Source of the DNA: Strongylocentrotus droebachiensis
Taxonomy: Eukaryota > Echinodermata > Echinoidea > Camarodonta > Strongylocentrotidae
Length of the DNA: 64,000 bases
Direction: 5' to 3'
NCBI GenBank assembly: GCA_035222895.1
Contig: JAVYIG010000403.1
Coordinates: 496,001-560,000 of the forward strand
The first letter of the stretch is position 1. Each line of letters opens with the position of its first letter. The notes under the pieces are model-generated. The model had not been told where the DNA came from. It worked only from the letters and a program-made list of their open reading frames with translations, and ran no database searches. Below are positions 24,571-35,351 of the stretch, piece by piece. The position numbers were made by a program, and so were the translations under genes.

Positions 24571-25222
24571 GTTGATGACCTCCCCAGCAAGGGTGACTAA
24601 ACTTAGAAATCTTCAAAACTACCCGATTCAGACAGTCACTTGATTGAACGTTTGTCCTTATCGTGGAGGCCGAACTATGATTCTTGCACTGCTGCCAAGT
24701 GCCAGTGCAGTGCTAGCTGGAGTTCACGGTGACAGTCCAATTTCACAGCCTACAGGAGCATTTCCCATTAGTTGTTTCCTTTTATTTGAAGTTGGATTCG
24801 AATTCTCTTTCTTGAAGTTGAAGTGAGCAGTTGATAGTTGCGGGAATGCTCAACGATAGTCTAGTCTTTCTATATTAAATGCACACACTTCTACATACAG
24901 GTTGCAGCACTAGTCTATACGATTCATGCATTGCAATATGTACACAAGTCTTCTTCCTTGATGATCAGCGAGATTTTACATTATACTTTGCATGCATGCA
25001 TACGGTGAACTTGTTTTGTGTCGTCAAGACAGCAGCTGGTCTCGCGAACTCCGAGATATACTGCTACGAGAAAAGTAACGTCAAGTCAGCTACAAGTTAG
25101 AGCTACAAAGAGATTCGATCATACACAGTATGTCCTCCGTAGTAGAGCTATAGCGCTAGCGCCATCTGTTGTTGACGACGTTTCAATTAATTCAGCACAA
25201 ATTTCTCAACAAAAAAGTCAAA
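24571..25222. promoter_or_regulatory. Divergent promoter region between MNS1 and PSMB4
   Basis: The 652 bp separate the MNS1 start codon (minus strand) from the PSMB4 start codon (plus strand). The interval must contain both 5' untranslated regions and both transcription starts, unless upstream exons lie further out. No clear TATA box or palindromic RFX X-box was recognised by eye. The pairing of a constitutive proteasome gene with a ciliary gene is an arrangement seen here; co-regulation is inference. The frames at 24644-24826 and 25018-25284 are treated as chance. Confidence 0.6.
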
Positions 25223-28200
25223 ATGGACATGGAAATTCCGACGAGTTTGTGGACCCATGGACCTCGACCAGGAGCTTTCTATGACCCTCCAGGTGGCGTG
25301 AAAAGTACAAGTACCATCCCAGCTAAGCACACTCTGTAAGTCTTGCATAAATTATTGTAATTTGTACAACAACAAAAAAGGCAATGCCAATGGTCGTCGA
25401 TCTTGAGTCTGACTGAGATGACTGTGCAAACCTTGTCATTGATTTGTATGGTATGAAAAAGGAACACTATTTCCGGTCAAGTGATATTTATTTATTTTAA
25501 CACCCAATCTGATTTAAATGATGTTTGGCTGAAGAAGCAGTCCTTCAAAAGCAATACAAACTTTGAATTTTTAAAAATGGTTAAGGTAAAGCCGAGTTAT
25601 TGCTAATTCTGTGGCAGACTGTGCAGCTGAAATGGCTGTTTTGACTTTTGTTGGCGCTTGTTCAGAAAGTTGCCTAGAGGTCTATCCCAAATTTGACTCG
25701 TAACTCCGGCGTGGAAATACCTAGACCGAATTTTCCGTCTCTTTCGTTCGTTAGCCTCTTATTGGGGGTAGGGTCGGCTCTCTCTTTAGACTTTAGAGAC
25801 CGAAACAGACTATCCCGCGAAATGTGTAGGGTTATGTGGGCAAATCAGTACACCAAACTTGCAAAACTTATCCCTGAATTACTCCTTTCACAGGATGCAT
25901 ATCCGATGCATTTTATATTGTAAATTAGGTTAAAACTTAACTACTTCGGTTCCACTCACCAACTTGACTGAAATAATCCGTTGAATGGTCCATTTTTAGG
26001 AAATTATGGGTCAAAATGGGTCAAAAAAGTTCGTAATGACATGCACAGTTTTTCTGTTATAATCATTTTGCCTTCGGCGCAGACTAGAACTAGAAGGGAT
26101 GAGATTTAGATGACGTCATGCGCAGCGATAGTTTAAACGCCCATTGCAAGATTTTTATCATGGATATCGATTTTGACCCATAATTTCCTAAAAATGGACC
26201 ATTAAACAGATTATTTCAGTCAAGTTGGTAAGTGGAACCGAAGTAGTTAAGTTTTAACCTAATTTACAATATAAAATGCATCGGATATGCATCCTGTGAA
26301 AGGAGTAATTCGGGGATAAGTTTTGCAAGTTTGGTGTACTGATTTGCCCACATAACCCTACACATTTCGCGGGATAGTCTGTTTCGGTCTCTAAAGAGAG
26401 AGCCGACCCTACCCCAATAAGAGGCTAACGAACGAAAGAGACGGAAAATTCGGTCTAGGAAATACCCTACTAAAACATAACCAAAATATACCCAAAATGA
26501 AGTAAATATTCATTGAATGTCCGAATAAAGATCATGAGTTAAAAGTCGTTATGTTTAATATTTACTATATATTCTACTAGTTCTACCTGTTTCGTGTCAA
26601 TTTTCTTGTTATTTTTCGAGTATTTTTCGGATAAACGTTGATATTATTAGTAGGGCCTACCGTATATAACGGTGTATAAACCGCACTTTTTTGCCGCCGA
26701 AAAAAATTCAAAGTCGGGGGTGCGGTTTATACACGGTACACCAAAAAAGTTTCAATTTATGCCCCTCCACCTGGCGCTATGCCTGGCAATGTCTCCCAGC
26801 TCGGTAATCGGTGTGTTGACTCACCACTCGGAAACTAGAACAACACTCAAATTTGTCTGTCATCTTGGTTTGAAAGTAATCTTTCTGATAGATCTCAATA
26901 TGTAGTTTATAATAATAATTCCTCCAATTTTTCTTCTATTACATGGTGTACCACAAGGTTCTATCCTAGGTCCCTACTGTTTTTTAATTTACAGTACCGT
27001 AATGATCTTACACACAAAAAAAAAAAAATCTCGGCAAAAAAAAAAAAAAAAAAAGTTTTTTTTTTTTTTTTTTTTTTTTTTTAAGGGCGAAAAAGAGGGG
27101 TGCGGTTAATACACGAGGGCGGTTTATACAACGTTATTTACGGTATACACTTTTTCACAGGTTTCACGGCAAACCGCTGCGGATTACAATATCGATGGTG
27201 GGTTGCGGCCTGCGGGCGGGCGCCCGTCTGTGTGAAGTTATCTTCATTACGGTAGATAACTTCACACAGGCGCGCGCCCTCCTGCAACCCACCATTGGTA
27301 TGCACTTGTATTGTGCAGCGGTTTGCCGTAAAAACCTGTGAAAAAGTGTAAACTTATTACTAATATCAACGTCAAATTTTGGATAGGTTTCTGAACAAGC
27401 GCCGTTTTGTTTTGGTAGACGAAAGGTATTGCGCAATCTTATTATATTCATTGTTTTAGTGATGGCAAAGCTACAATACATCGGATCCGGGCTTACTCGG
27501 ACCCGGGGACAACTCGGCCCAGATGCAAAAACGGTCATTTTTTGTCATTTTACCCTAACTCTAAACCTAACCCTAACCCTACCCCTAACCCTAACCCTAA
27601 CCCTAACCCTAACCCTAAACCTAACCCTAAGGCTAAACCTAAACATGCAAAAAATGACCGTTTTTGCATCTGGGCCGAGTTGTCCCCGGGTCCGAGTTAG
27701 GCAGACTCCAATACATCATGGTCTATGGACAAATTGCATGTGCGCGCGTGCAATATAACGAACAGTAACACTGACTGCACACTTACTTCGCTAGTGGAGT
27801 AAGTGAACTCTTCTGAGAACATACCACTTTGGTCAAAGAATTAACCCCAAAATATTAGATTTTGGAGCGATGGCCATTTGCTTAATTGCCCTAGATCTAC
27901 ATGTCTACTATATCATATATGTCCATGACTTATAAGTGTATTTTTGTTTCATCTAGAAACCCTATGGTTACTGGAACCTCTACACTTGGAATGAAGTTCA
28001 ATGGAGGTGTTATCCTTGCAGCAGATATGTTGGGTTCATATGGATCCCTGGCTCGATTCAGGAACATCTCTCGTGTGACTAAGGTCAATGACAACACGGT
28101 ACTGACAGGGGCTGGAGATTATGCAGATTTTCAATTTGTCTCAGAAATGCTGGACCAAAAAATGTGAGTATTTTAGACAAGTTTGATGTCATCTCACTAG

Positions 28201-31200
28201 ATTAAGATTCTTAGAAATGGCAACAACAAAGAAACTGTGAATGGCAGGAACTTAACCACAAAAAAGTGGTAGGGGGGGGGGTCATGATTTCCCCAAATAG
28301 AAATTGCATACTGATTGTTAATGCTCAATATTTCAAAATACCTGGGCCAGCCATATGAAGAAAAAATAAATAAATAGGAATTTGAAGGCCTATCAATGCA
28401 TTTCTGGTGTATCTTATCATTATTTACATTGCCACAAGTCCTTAAAACAGTTCTATCCAACAAAACTTACACTGAATGTTCAAGATTACAAATAAATTAA
28501 ATTGGCCAAACAATTTTGTAAGAAAATGATTAGTGGCTGAGTAACAAGCATAGAAAGATAAAAAATCTGGTTAAGTATACCCGACACCATGTGCTTAACA
28601 CAGGTCACTGAGTGCAAATGGAAGTTGTGATTTTTTTTATTGAAGATGATGCCCAGTAGTTTTTTTGTGCATTTGTTTCTATTTCACTGGTTCAAACAAC
28701 CAATCTACTGCAGGAAAAACCGACCAGAATAAATCATAGGAAATTTCTCTCAAAATGCAATTCCTATACCAGAGCTCAAGATTAGCTTTTAACATTTTGA
28801 CTCATCCATGTGTTGTCTTCTTTCACTCTTCACTTCACTTCACCCACAGCATTGATGACGAGTGTCTTAATGATGGACATAGCTTCACTCCGAAAGCTCT
28901 CTTCTCTTGGCTTACAAGAATCATGTACAACAGGAGGTCAAAGTTCAATCCAATATGGAACACCATGGTCCTTGGGGGATTCCAGAATGGAGAAAGGTGA
29001 GGGGCTTTTTTTTGCCACTGGAGAGATTCTCGTTCATTATCAAGATGACATTACTGATTATATGATGTCTTTCTCATGTCACCCTGTAAGTTGGGGCTTT
29101 GATCGAATCGGAAGATCAGAGCGACACCCTCGCACCTTTGATCGGTATCGGCAAAAAATATCGGCAAACGATCATTTTCATTGATCGGCTATCAGAATTT
29201 ATTATCCGATTTCACCTGATCGGCCAACGATTGGCCCCCGATCCGATTATCGGTTACAGGGTTATTTTCATGTACTAAATTTTGTTGAAAGACAATAGGT
29301 TTGGTTCTCATTAATGTAGTGGCTCAAATACGTGATTGAAATATGCATCACTCCAAGAGTTATGCTTCCTTGTTTGGAACAAATTTGAATATTGTCCAAT
29401 GTCGAACACCAACCTTTACATAATAATAGTCTGAAGACTAGTTGTAAACAAAATAAGTATTTCTCAATAGCCAAACTACCGTAGGACATCTTTGGTACAT
29501 GTATAATTTGTCTTTTGTTTTTGTTGTTCAAATAATAATCACATCGTTATTTTCTTTACAGTTTCCTAGGTTATGTAGATAAGATTGGAGTAGCCTATGA
29601 ATCCCCACATGTAGCCTGTGGTTACGGTGCCTACATTGCTCTGGTAAGTCCACTTAGTCATATGTTCATAATCCTGTAAGATGATTATTTGATAGTTGGT
29701 TAAACATGTTATTAAATCCTAGTTTCATATGTTTATGGCTCTAGAGGTACCATTTAACCCTTTTAAAAGGTGAAAAATAGCTTTGGTTAAGTGAGGCATC
29801 AGGTCTATCTGAAACCGCTAGCAAAAGAACTTATAAGAAATTTCACAAAAATATAATGTTGTTTAGAGAGAAATCTTCCTCCTTTGTATTTTTTATTTTC
29901 TGAGTGCGTTTCTTTGATACACAGTACACTGGGGGAAAATACCATGAGAACCTAGGCTGTTTAATGAATAGATTTGTCATGTTGAGCTTACCTTATTATA
30001 TTCTTTGAACCAGCCCATGATGCGTGATGCCCATGAGAAGAACAGTAACATGACAGAGCAGGAAGCCAGAGCTGTCGTTGAGAGGTGCCTCAAGGTTCTC
30101 TTCTATAGGGATGCCAGATCATTCAATAAGGTATAGTTCATGAAGGTTATCATACCTTAGCAGAGATGCCAACCAGTACGATTAAATCCTATTTAGTACG
30201 ATAATAAGATTGAAATACGATCATACGATATCACCTCTTAAAATACCATTTTTCAAAAAACGGCATAATCGCATAGAAACATATACAAGCAAACCCCTGC
30301 AACCCCCTAACAAACTTTGCTATACAATTTTCTCATTAAATTTTAATGAAAGAGCAAACATTTTACTTGACCGTAGTTACCAGTAAAACATTTTCTGAAA
30401 TTTTACTGGACCAGTGGGCCAGTGGTAGTGTCGAGTTTTCGTAAAAATCTGATTTTCCTCTCCAAAGTCTGATTTTTTAGGATACTCAGTCTGTTTTTTG
30501 TGTCAAGAGGTTGGCATCTCTGCCTAGGTGATTAGAGCCCTATGGTAGAATTTTTTTTGATAGATTGGGATCGTTTGCAACTTGAAATCATTTGCAACTT
30601 TGTGTCTGATTTGAGGATTGGGGATTGATATGGATCAATTGAAACTCTTTATTAGTTATGACCCCGGGGAGTGTTTCACAAAGACTAAGATCAACCTTAA
30701 GTTGGACTTAACTATGGCAGGCTGTTCACGCCGCTATTTTCTCTCATCATTCACTGGCATTGGTTTCTCAAGGGACTTACCAATCGCGCTCACAAATCTG
30801 CAGAATTTACATTTTTGATAGTTTATTATTGTTGGAAAAAATGTTATCTAAAGATCATATTTGAGAGACCAATGGTGAGAACAATTAGTGGCATGAACAG
30901 CCTGCCATAGTTAAAGGTAATACAAAGTTTTGGTATGGGGTCAGTGATCCTTGTCGCGGTTGAAATCGAGTCTAAAGTTATGAAATTGTAAATAATAACT
31001 CTTTATGTTGTATAGCCTCCTCTCAAGTTTTCAAGATATTAATTAAGCTATAAAACGAGGTTTCTTGATTAATATCGACCAATTAGCTATTCCCGTTTGG
31101 AAATTATATATCACAACTACATATTCTGAGATTTTCATGGTCGCAGCTACCATTGTACGGCCATAGGTGCTATTTGAAATTTATCAGAATTTACCGGGAG

Positions 31201-33115
31201 CACCGGTAAATTGTTATATTCAATTTTTCTCGAAAGCAGAAGTGTTTTAGGGGCTAAGTTTTCTAGTGCTTTTAATACATCCACAGGGGCATCCAAATAT
31301 ATCAAAATTGTAAAGAATCACTATCCACCCAATTCTCAAAATTTTTCAAAACTTTGTATTACCTTTAAGTCCAACTTAAAGTCGATATTAATCTTTGTGA
31401 AACACTCCCCAGATCTGTTTAACATTCATTTGATTGTCACAAAAAAGTTGAACTTGATCAGCCTGATATTTGGGCACCATGCGGTTGTTCACAATGTGCA
31501 TCAAAGTTTGTGCAAAATTGCAAATTGACTTGGAATAGTTTTTTTCTTCAAAGCATCTTGACTCAAAAGACAGGTTTGTCTTAAATATTCCTAAGTATCT
31601 GAATGAATGATGAAAGTAAGTGTAAAAGTCAGTTTTGTTCTAGTGAGAGTTTTTTCTTTTGCTGGGTTTGCTGCATTAAAGATTAGGTTTCCATTGGGAG
31701 TCTTGTATCTGTTTCTAAATTGTTTCACTAAACTTCTACTTTTTGGCTTCCAGAGCTAAAATGCTCACTTATAAAACAATTTATAAACAGGTACAAGTTC
31801 CTCAATAGAAATCTAATACTTTTATGTAATAGAAGTGCTATATATTTTTTGTATAGAGCTACATGTAGATTCACAACTGATTTTGTAGTAAATGAAAACT
31901 AATGTATGCAAAGTAGTAAAGGGTAGTAAACATTGAAGTTTTATGTTAAAAATTATTTCATACAGAGACAGTTTAAATTTCGGTTGTATTGAGGTAGAAT
32001 CCAGAACCATGAACAATGTACGATGAATGATTGTAATACGTTCATATCTTATGTCTCTTCTTTCCCCCTAATTTTCATTGTTTTTCAGTATGAGATTGCT
32101 GTTGTCACAGATAAGGGTGTTACTATCGACCCTCCTGCATCATCAAAAACCAACTGGGATATAGCACCAATGGTAGAGTAAGTATCTAATTATATTATTT
32201 CTAATTCTTGCTATGTTTTAGTCATGCGATTTTGATCGTTTGAGGTTACATGTATAGTGTTGTATAGGAAGACTGTTGTGTAAGAACTCAATAAATGTTA
32301 GTAATTGATATTGGTCAGTGGATAATTTGTTTCTGGCACATATACATGGATCCGGGCTAACTCGGACCAGGGGACAACTCGGCCCAGCTGCAAAAACTGT
32401 CATTTTTTGTCATTTTACCCTAACTCTAACCCTAACTCTAACCCTAACCCTAACCTCAAACCTAACCCTAAACCTAAACATGCAAAAAATTACTGTTTTT
32501 ACAGCTGGGCCGAGTTGTCCCCTGGTCCGAGTTAGCCCCTGGTCCGAGTTAGCCCGACTCCATATATATGTATTGTAAAATCATAGTAGCTGAGCTAAAG
32601 TGAGGGTTATGATAAAGCCTTTAAAAAAAAAATATGTTTTATTGCCCTTTAGGTGCCAAAACATGGGTCGGTAGGTCGGATATCTTTATTTAAAAAAAAA
32701 AAAAAATCCTGTTTTTTTCTCCCTCTTTACGCTGATATTTCTCAGTTTTGAAGGCTTTTTTTTCTTTAAATAAACAGATTTAAAAAAAACCTTTTTTTAA
32801 AAACCGACCATAGATTTCAAGATTCATGGGTAGGTCGCAAAGGGCAATACAACATCTTTTTTTTAGGCCCAATGGAGTGACTCTCATGTCAATACAAGAA
32901 GGAAATGATCACTGCAATTTCAAAAGAGGAATCTTAGAAAAACTCTGAGATATCATCTTTAAAACTAGGATGATATGTAAAATGACCATGTTCTTCCCTT
33001 TCCTGTTATTCTTCCCTTTCCTGAATAAATAATATTATATGCAACAAGGTATTGTACATGAATCATAATTAATTTTGTATTTCTCATGTATTTCTCTTGC
33101 AGGGGATATGAATGA
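25223..33115 (+). CDS. PSMB4: Proteasome 20S subunit beta type-4 (PSMB4, beta-7), complete, seven exons
   Basis: The exons are 25223-25335, 27957-28163, 28850-28996, 29562-29643, 30014-30130, 32089-32177 and 33103-33115. Phases agree at every junction and give 255 residues (vertebrate protein about 264). PSMB4 is a non-catalytic beta subunit of the 20S core. It is made with a short propeptide, and by family comparison the mature chain should begin at Thr37 ([10 protein letters not shown]). Diagnostic blocks are [20 protein letters not shown] (about residues 57-76), [67 protein letters not shown] and [13 protein letters not shown] at the end. The last exon holds only 13 coding bases; the strong donor GA|GTAAGT avoids an in-frame TAA that read-through of exon 6 would reach. 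The start has a good context (AAAATGG). Introns 1, 3, 5 and 6 carry at least nine DNA elements. Confidence 0.96.
25721..26458. mobile_element. Fold-back element in PSMB4 intron 1
   Basis: CTAGACCGAATTTTCCGTCT at the left is mirrored by the reverse complement ending CGGTCTAG at the right. The arms are about 300 bp each and nearly identical, for example GTTTCGGTCTCTAAAG and GGATATGCATCCTGTGAAAG in the right arm. They flank a unique centre at about 26030-26160 that contains TGACGTCA. No coding capacity is seen and target duplications are not clear. Confidence 0.85.
26658..27145 (+). mobile_element. Inverted-repeat DNA element carrying a reverse-transcriptase fragment (copy A2)
   Basis: This is a near-identical second copy of the 2247-2769 element in the same orientation, with TACCGTATATAACGG at the left and CCGTAAATAACG (complement) at the right. 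The shared interior includes the broken [14 protein letters not shown] LINE piece. It is shorter mainly because the poly-A/T tracts are shorter. Its right end directly abuts the fold-back at 27146-27350. Confidence 0.8.
27146..27350. mobile_element. Short fold-back element abutting copy A2
   Basis: TACACTTTTTCACAGG at the left is mirrored by CCTGTGAAAAAGTGTA at the right. The arms continue through CGGCAAACCGCTGC and GGTGGGTTGC to a GAAGTTATCTTCATTACGG loop. It is noncoding and lies in PSMB4 intron 1. Confidence 0.8.
27483..27709. mobile_element. Miniature element with a telomere-like (CCCTAA)n core and 8-bp target duplication
   Basis: The left arm begins GGATCCGGGCTTACTCGG and the right arm is its imperfect reverse complement, ending ...GCAGACTCC. 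Between the arms, at about 27549-27640, lies a tract of roughly fourteen CCCTAA-like hexamers with a few variants. The element is flanked by the 8-bp direct repeat AATACATC at 27475-27482 and 27710-27717, consistent with hAT-type insertion. A second copy is at 32348-32561 and a degenerate one at about 62320-62396. The frame at 27429-27758, which reads as LTLTLT, is an artefact of the hexamer array. Confidence 0.88.
29079..29264. mobile_element. Short hAT-like element in PSMB4 intron 3
   Basis: The right end GGTTACAGGGTTA matches the TAACCCTGTAACC end of the 19318-19712 element, and about 90 bp inside continue the match in reverse orientation (CCGATTATCGG, ATCGGATAATAAATTCTGAT on the complement). 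The flanks TTCTCATG (29071-29078) and TTTTCATG (29265-29272) agree at seven of eight positions, fitting a decayed 8-bp target duplication. It is the internally deleted form of that family. Confidence 0.8.
30160..30523. mobile_element. Inverted-repeat element with GCAGAGATGCCAACC ends, in PSMB4 intron 5
   Basis: GCAGAGATGCCAACC at the left and GGTTGGCATCTCTGC at the right form a perfect 15-bp terminal inverted repeat around about 330 bp of noncoding sequence with CAGTACGATT and TACGATAAT blocks. A solo fragment of the same family (GCCAACCAGTACGATTTTAT) occurs at about 34950-34985, in the probable PSMB4 3' region. Confidence 0.75.
30666..31410. mobile_element. Inverted-repeat element with GTGTTTCACAAAG ends, interrupted by a nested insertion
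   Basis: The left end GGGGAGTGTTTCACAAAG and right end CTTTGTGAAACACTCCCC are reverse complements. Subterminal TAAGTTGGACTTAA and a GGCAGGCTGTTC / GAACAGCCTGCC pair lie inside. The right arm is split by a second element at 30915-31364, so the right boundary of the inner palindrome and the right terminus are about 450 bp apart. Confidence 0.8.
30915..31364. mobile_element. Nested TTAA-flanked element
   Basis: AGGTAATACAAAGTTTTG at the left and its reverse complement CAAAACTTTGTATTACCT at the right are flanked by TTAA on both sides (30911-30914 and 31365-31368). This is the insertion signature of piggyBac- or Kolobok-type elements (family knowledge). It has split the TTAAGTCCAACTTAA segment of the element at 30666-31410, so it is the younger insertion. 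No transposase is encoded. Confidence 0.85.
32348..32561. mobile_element. Second miniature element with a telomere-like core
   Basis: GGATCCGGGCTAACTCGG at the left is mirrored at the right, ending ...GCCCGACTCC. The core at about 32416-32475 has around nine CCCTAA-like hexamers. The flanks are ATATACAT (32340-32347) and ATATATAT (32562-32569), seven of eight identical. A direct repeat of CCTGGTCCGAGTTAGCC occurs in the right arm. It lies in PSMB4 intron 6, 170 bp downstream of exon 6. Confidence 0.85.
32634..32855. mobile_element. Short inverted-repeat element in PSMB4 intron 6
   Basis: ATGTTTTATTGCCCTTT at the left is mirrored by AAAGGGCAATACAACAT at the right. GGTCGGTAGGTCGG and the complement CCGACC block pair less exactly inside. 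The interior has poly-A/T tracts and no coding capacity. Confidence 0.7.
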
Positions 33116-35088
33116 CACCACCAGAGCTGACGAGGCGTACGTACATCTACGTAAAATAAGTCATTTTGTATAAACTTCCTGTAAATCCTTTTTTTTTTTT
33201 TGGTTCGTAAAATGAATAAGACATTCATGAAAGAGTATAGATGATAAAGATAACAGTTTCATTATCAGCAACGTATCCCCATCTCTGTTGATAAGGAGTG
33301 GATAGGGGGTTCTATCCAAATGTAGCCTTTCTTTGCAAATACGTGTAGAAGGGTTGGAGAAAGAGGTCAGCAGAGAGAATGTGTAGTGTTAAGAAATGAT
33401 TTCTCGTATGTCTGCATTCCAGCAAAAGTGGAAGTTTTTTTTTTTTAAGTAATGAAGTGATATGGCATTCGTCTTCATTTTACCATTGTGATTCCTTATT
33501 CTGTTTATTGTGGCCACTTGGCAAAGAGATATTCTGCTCTAAGATGAAGTGGTATAATAGTTCCCTGACTTTAGCTGATCGTGCTATGACCTAAACAACT
33601 TACAACTTTGTATGTAAAGTGTAATTAGTGCACATTATGTACCGGTATATGACCACAAACCATACCAATTGTAGCTTTTGTGTTATTTTTATGTATGTCA
33701 AGTACACTGTAGTCCATCTTTTGATGTTATTCTGTAATACATGGGGTAAACCCACTGTTCCAGCAATAAGGAATTTATTATAAAATATTCTATGAGAATC
33801 CTTAATAGTTAAACAAACTGCATTCAATTGAGTAAGGTGTTATTTATGTCACATCTGCATATGGTCATAGTAATTGTTCCTAATCAGGATCCATCCTGAA
33901 TTAGTTTATTCCTATTGTGTACCCATTCAAGGATACATGTATTCAGTTTTCTGCAGATAACATTGAGGCCTGCGGTTGAATGTGAATGTCATTTATTGGC
34001 CTCATTTCTCAAAATGAAGGTCATGATTCATATCAAGTTGGTCTGTGTAAATAAACGTGATATAATATTGAAGACGGCTAAGTCATTAGAGGTTTTGAAT
34101 TCTATTTAGAAGTAATGGTTAAACCAAGTCACCTGGTCCTGTGAACAAAGACTACAGCTTTGTGCATGCATTTAGCACTGCAATCCACACATTTAAATTT
34201 TGTTGAATGCTATTTCCGTTTTGATATTCAAAGCTGCTTAACCGTGTGGGTTCAATTTGTGAGAAATAGTTTTAGTTGCATCCAACCTGAGACAAAAAAG
34301 GAATCCAGGAAGTATTTGTTATTGAAAAGCTGATGAAGGAAGTTTCTACATTACAACCTGTTTCCACCGAGTGTGCAGTGACATTAAGTTCATGTATCCG
34401 AAGGGAATAATGTGAAGATGTTATCTACTTCCTTGATCAGTGGAAAAGAACCTCAGAACATATATAGTATCCTTTGTATAGTGTCGACCATTTTCAAACA
34501 GTTCAGGGTGCTTTTGAAGTAGTATGCTCCACCCTTACATTAAAGATTTGTCTTTGATATGCAGTACAAGATGATACATTCAGAATCTAAACTTTTGACT
34601 TTGTGTTGGAGGACATACTATTGACATTTTGTTTATAGGTCAAAATTTGAAGAAAACATTGCTGTAAAAAGTTTCTTCAACAATGTTCAGACTTTAGGAA
34701 TGTCTCATGAAATAGGATGTGATACATATTCAATTTAATTGTTTCCTCATGTATGATCTTAAATTACAGCAATGCCATGGTAAGGAATTTTTGTTTGAAA
34801 ATTGTTTATACCCTGTCAAATTTAATTGTGTACAAACTGTACTTGTATATTACAGCTGAAAGCTCAATGATTAATAAAGACAGTTGATTATACAATTTCC
34901 CATATTGAGTGATTATTGTTATGCCTCCGCCCACTGGTGGTGCAGAACTGCCAACCAGTACGATTTTATCATATTTCGTACCATTTTAGAAGTGAATATG
35001 ACAGTTTGCTGTGTAAGTAACTTCATTAAGAAAACATTTTTTTTGTTGAAATTTCATACAAAAGCTGTTGAACAAGTATTAATTATGA
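33116..35088 (+). other. Probable PSMB4 3' untranslated region and downstream DNA
   Basis: No coding segment is seen after the PSMB4 stop codon. Candidate polyadenylation hexamers AATAAA lie at about 34050-34055 and 34873-34878; which is used cannot be decided from sequence. A fragment of the GCAGAGATGCCAACC element family is present at about 34950-34985. Confidence 0.45.
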
Positions 35089-35350
35089 ATTTAACTTTTA
35101 AAATGAAACAGGAATAAGAGGAATGATAGGAAGGAGAAGGGGAAAAAAGGAGAAGAAAAGAAGAGGAAGAAGGAGAATATAAGAAGAAGAAAACAGAAGA
35201 GAAGGAGAGAGGAGCATTGGGAGGAAAGAGAATTAAGAGCGAGAAAGAGAAGCAGAAGAAAGAAAAGAGAGAGGGGGAAAAAAGGTAAAGAGAAGAAGAA
35301 AAGACAGAAAAGGAGAAATGAGGAGAAGAATGAACGAGAGGAAAAACAGA
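35089..35350. repeat. Polypurine GA-rich tract
   Basis: About 260 bp is almost exclusively A and G on the plus strand (GAAGAAGAGG-type). It gives long serine/phenylalanine/leucine frames on the other strand that are artefacts of composition. Confidence 0.85.
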
Positions 35351-35351
35351 T

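Noticed and set aside
27549..27640. Chromosome end or true telomere
   Set aside because: Only about fourteen imperfect hexamers, enclosed by inverted repeats with an 8-bp target duplication and within a PSMB4 intron.
27429..27758. Possible secreted or repeat protein with LTLTLTLT runs
   Set aside because: The runs are the translation of the CCCTAA-like hexamer array inside a mobile element.
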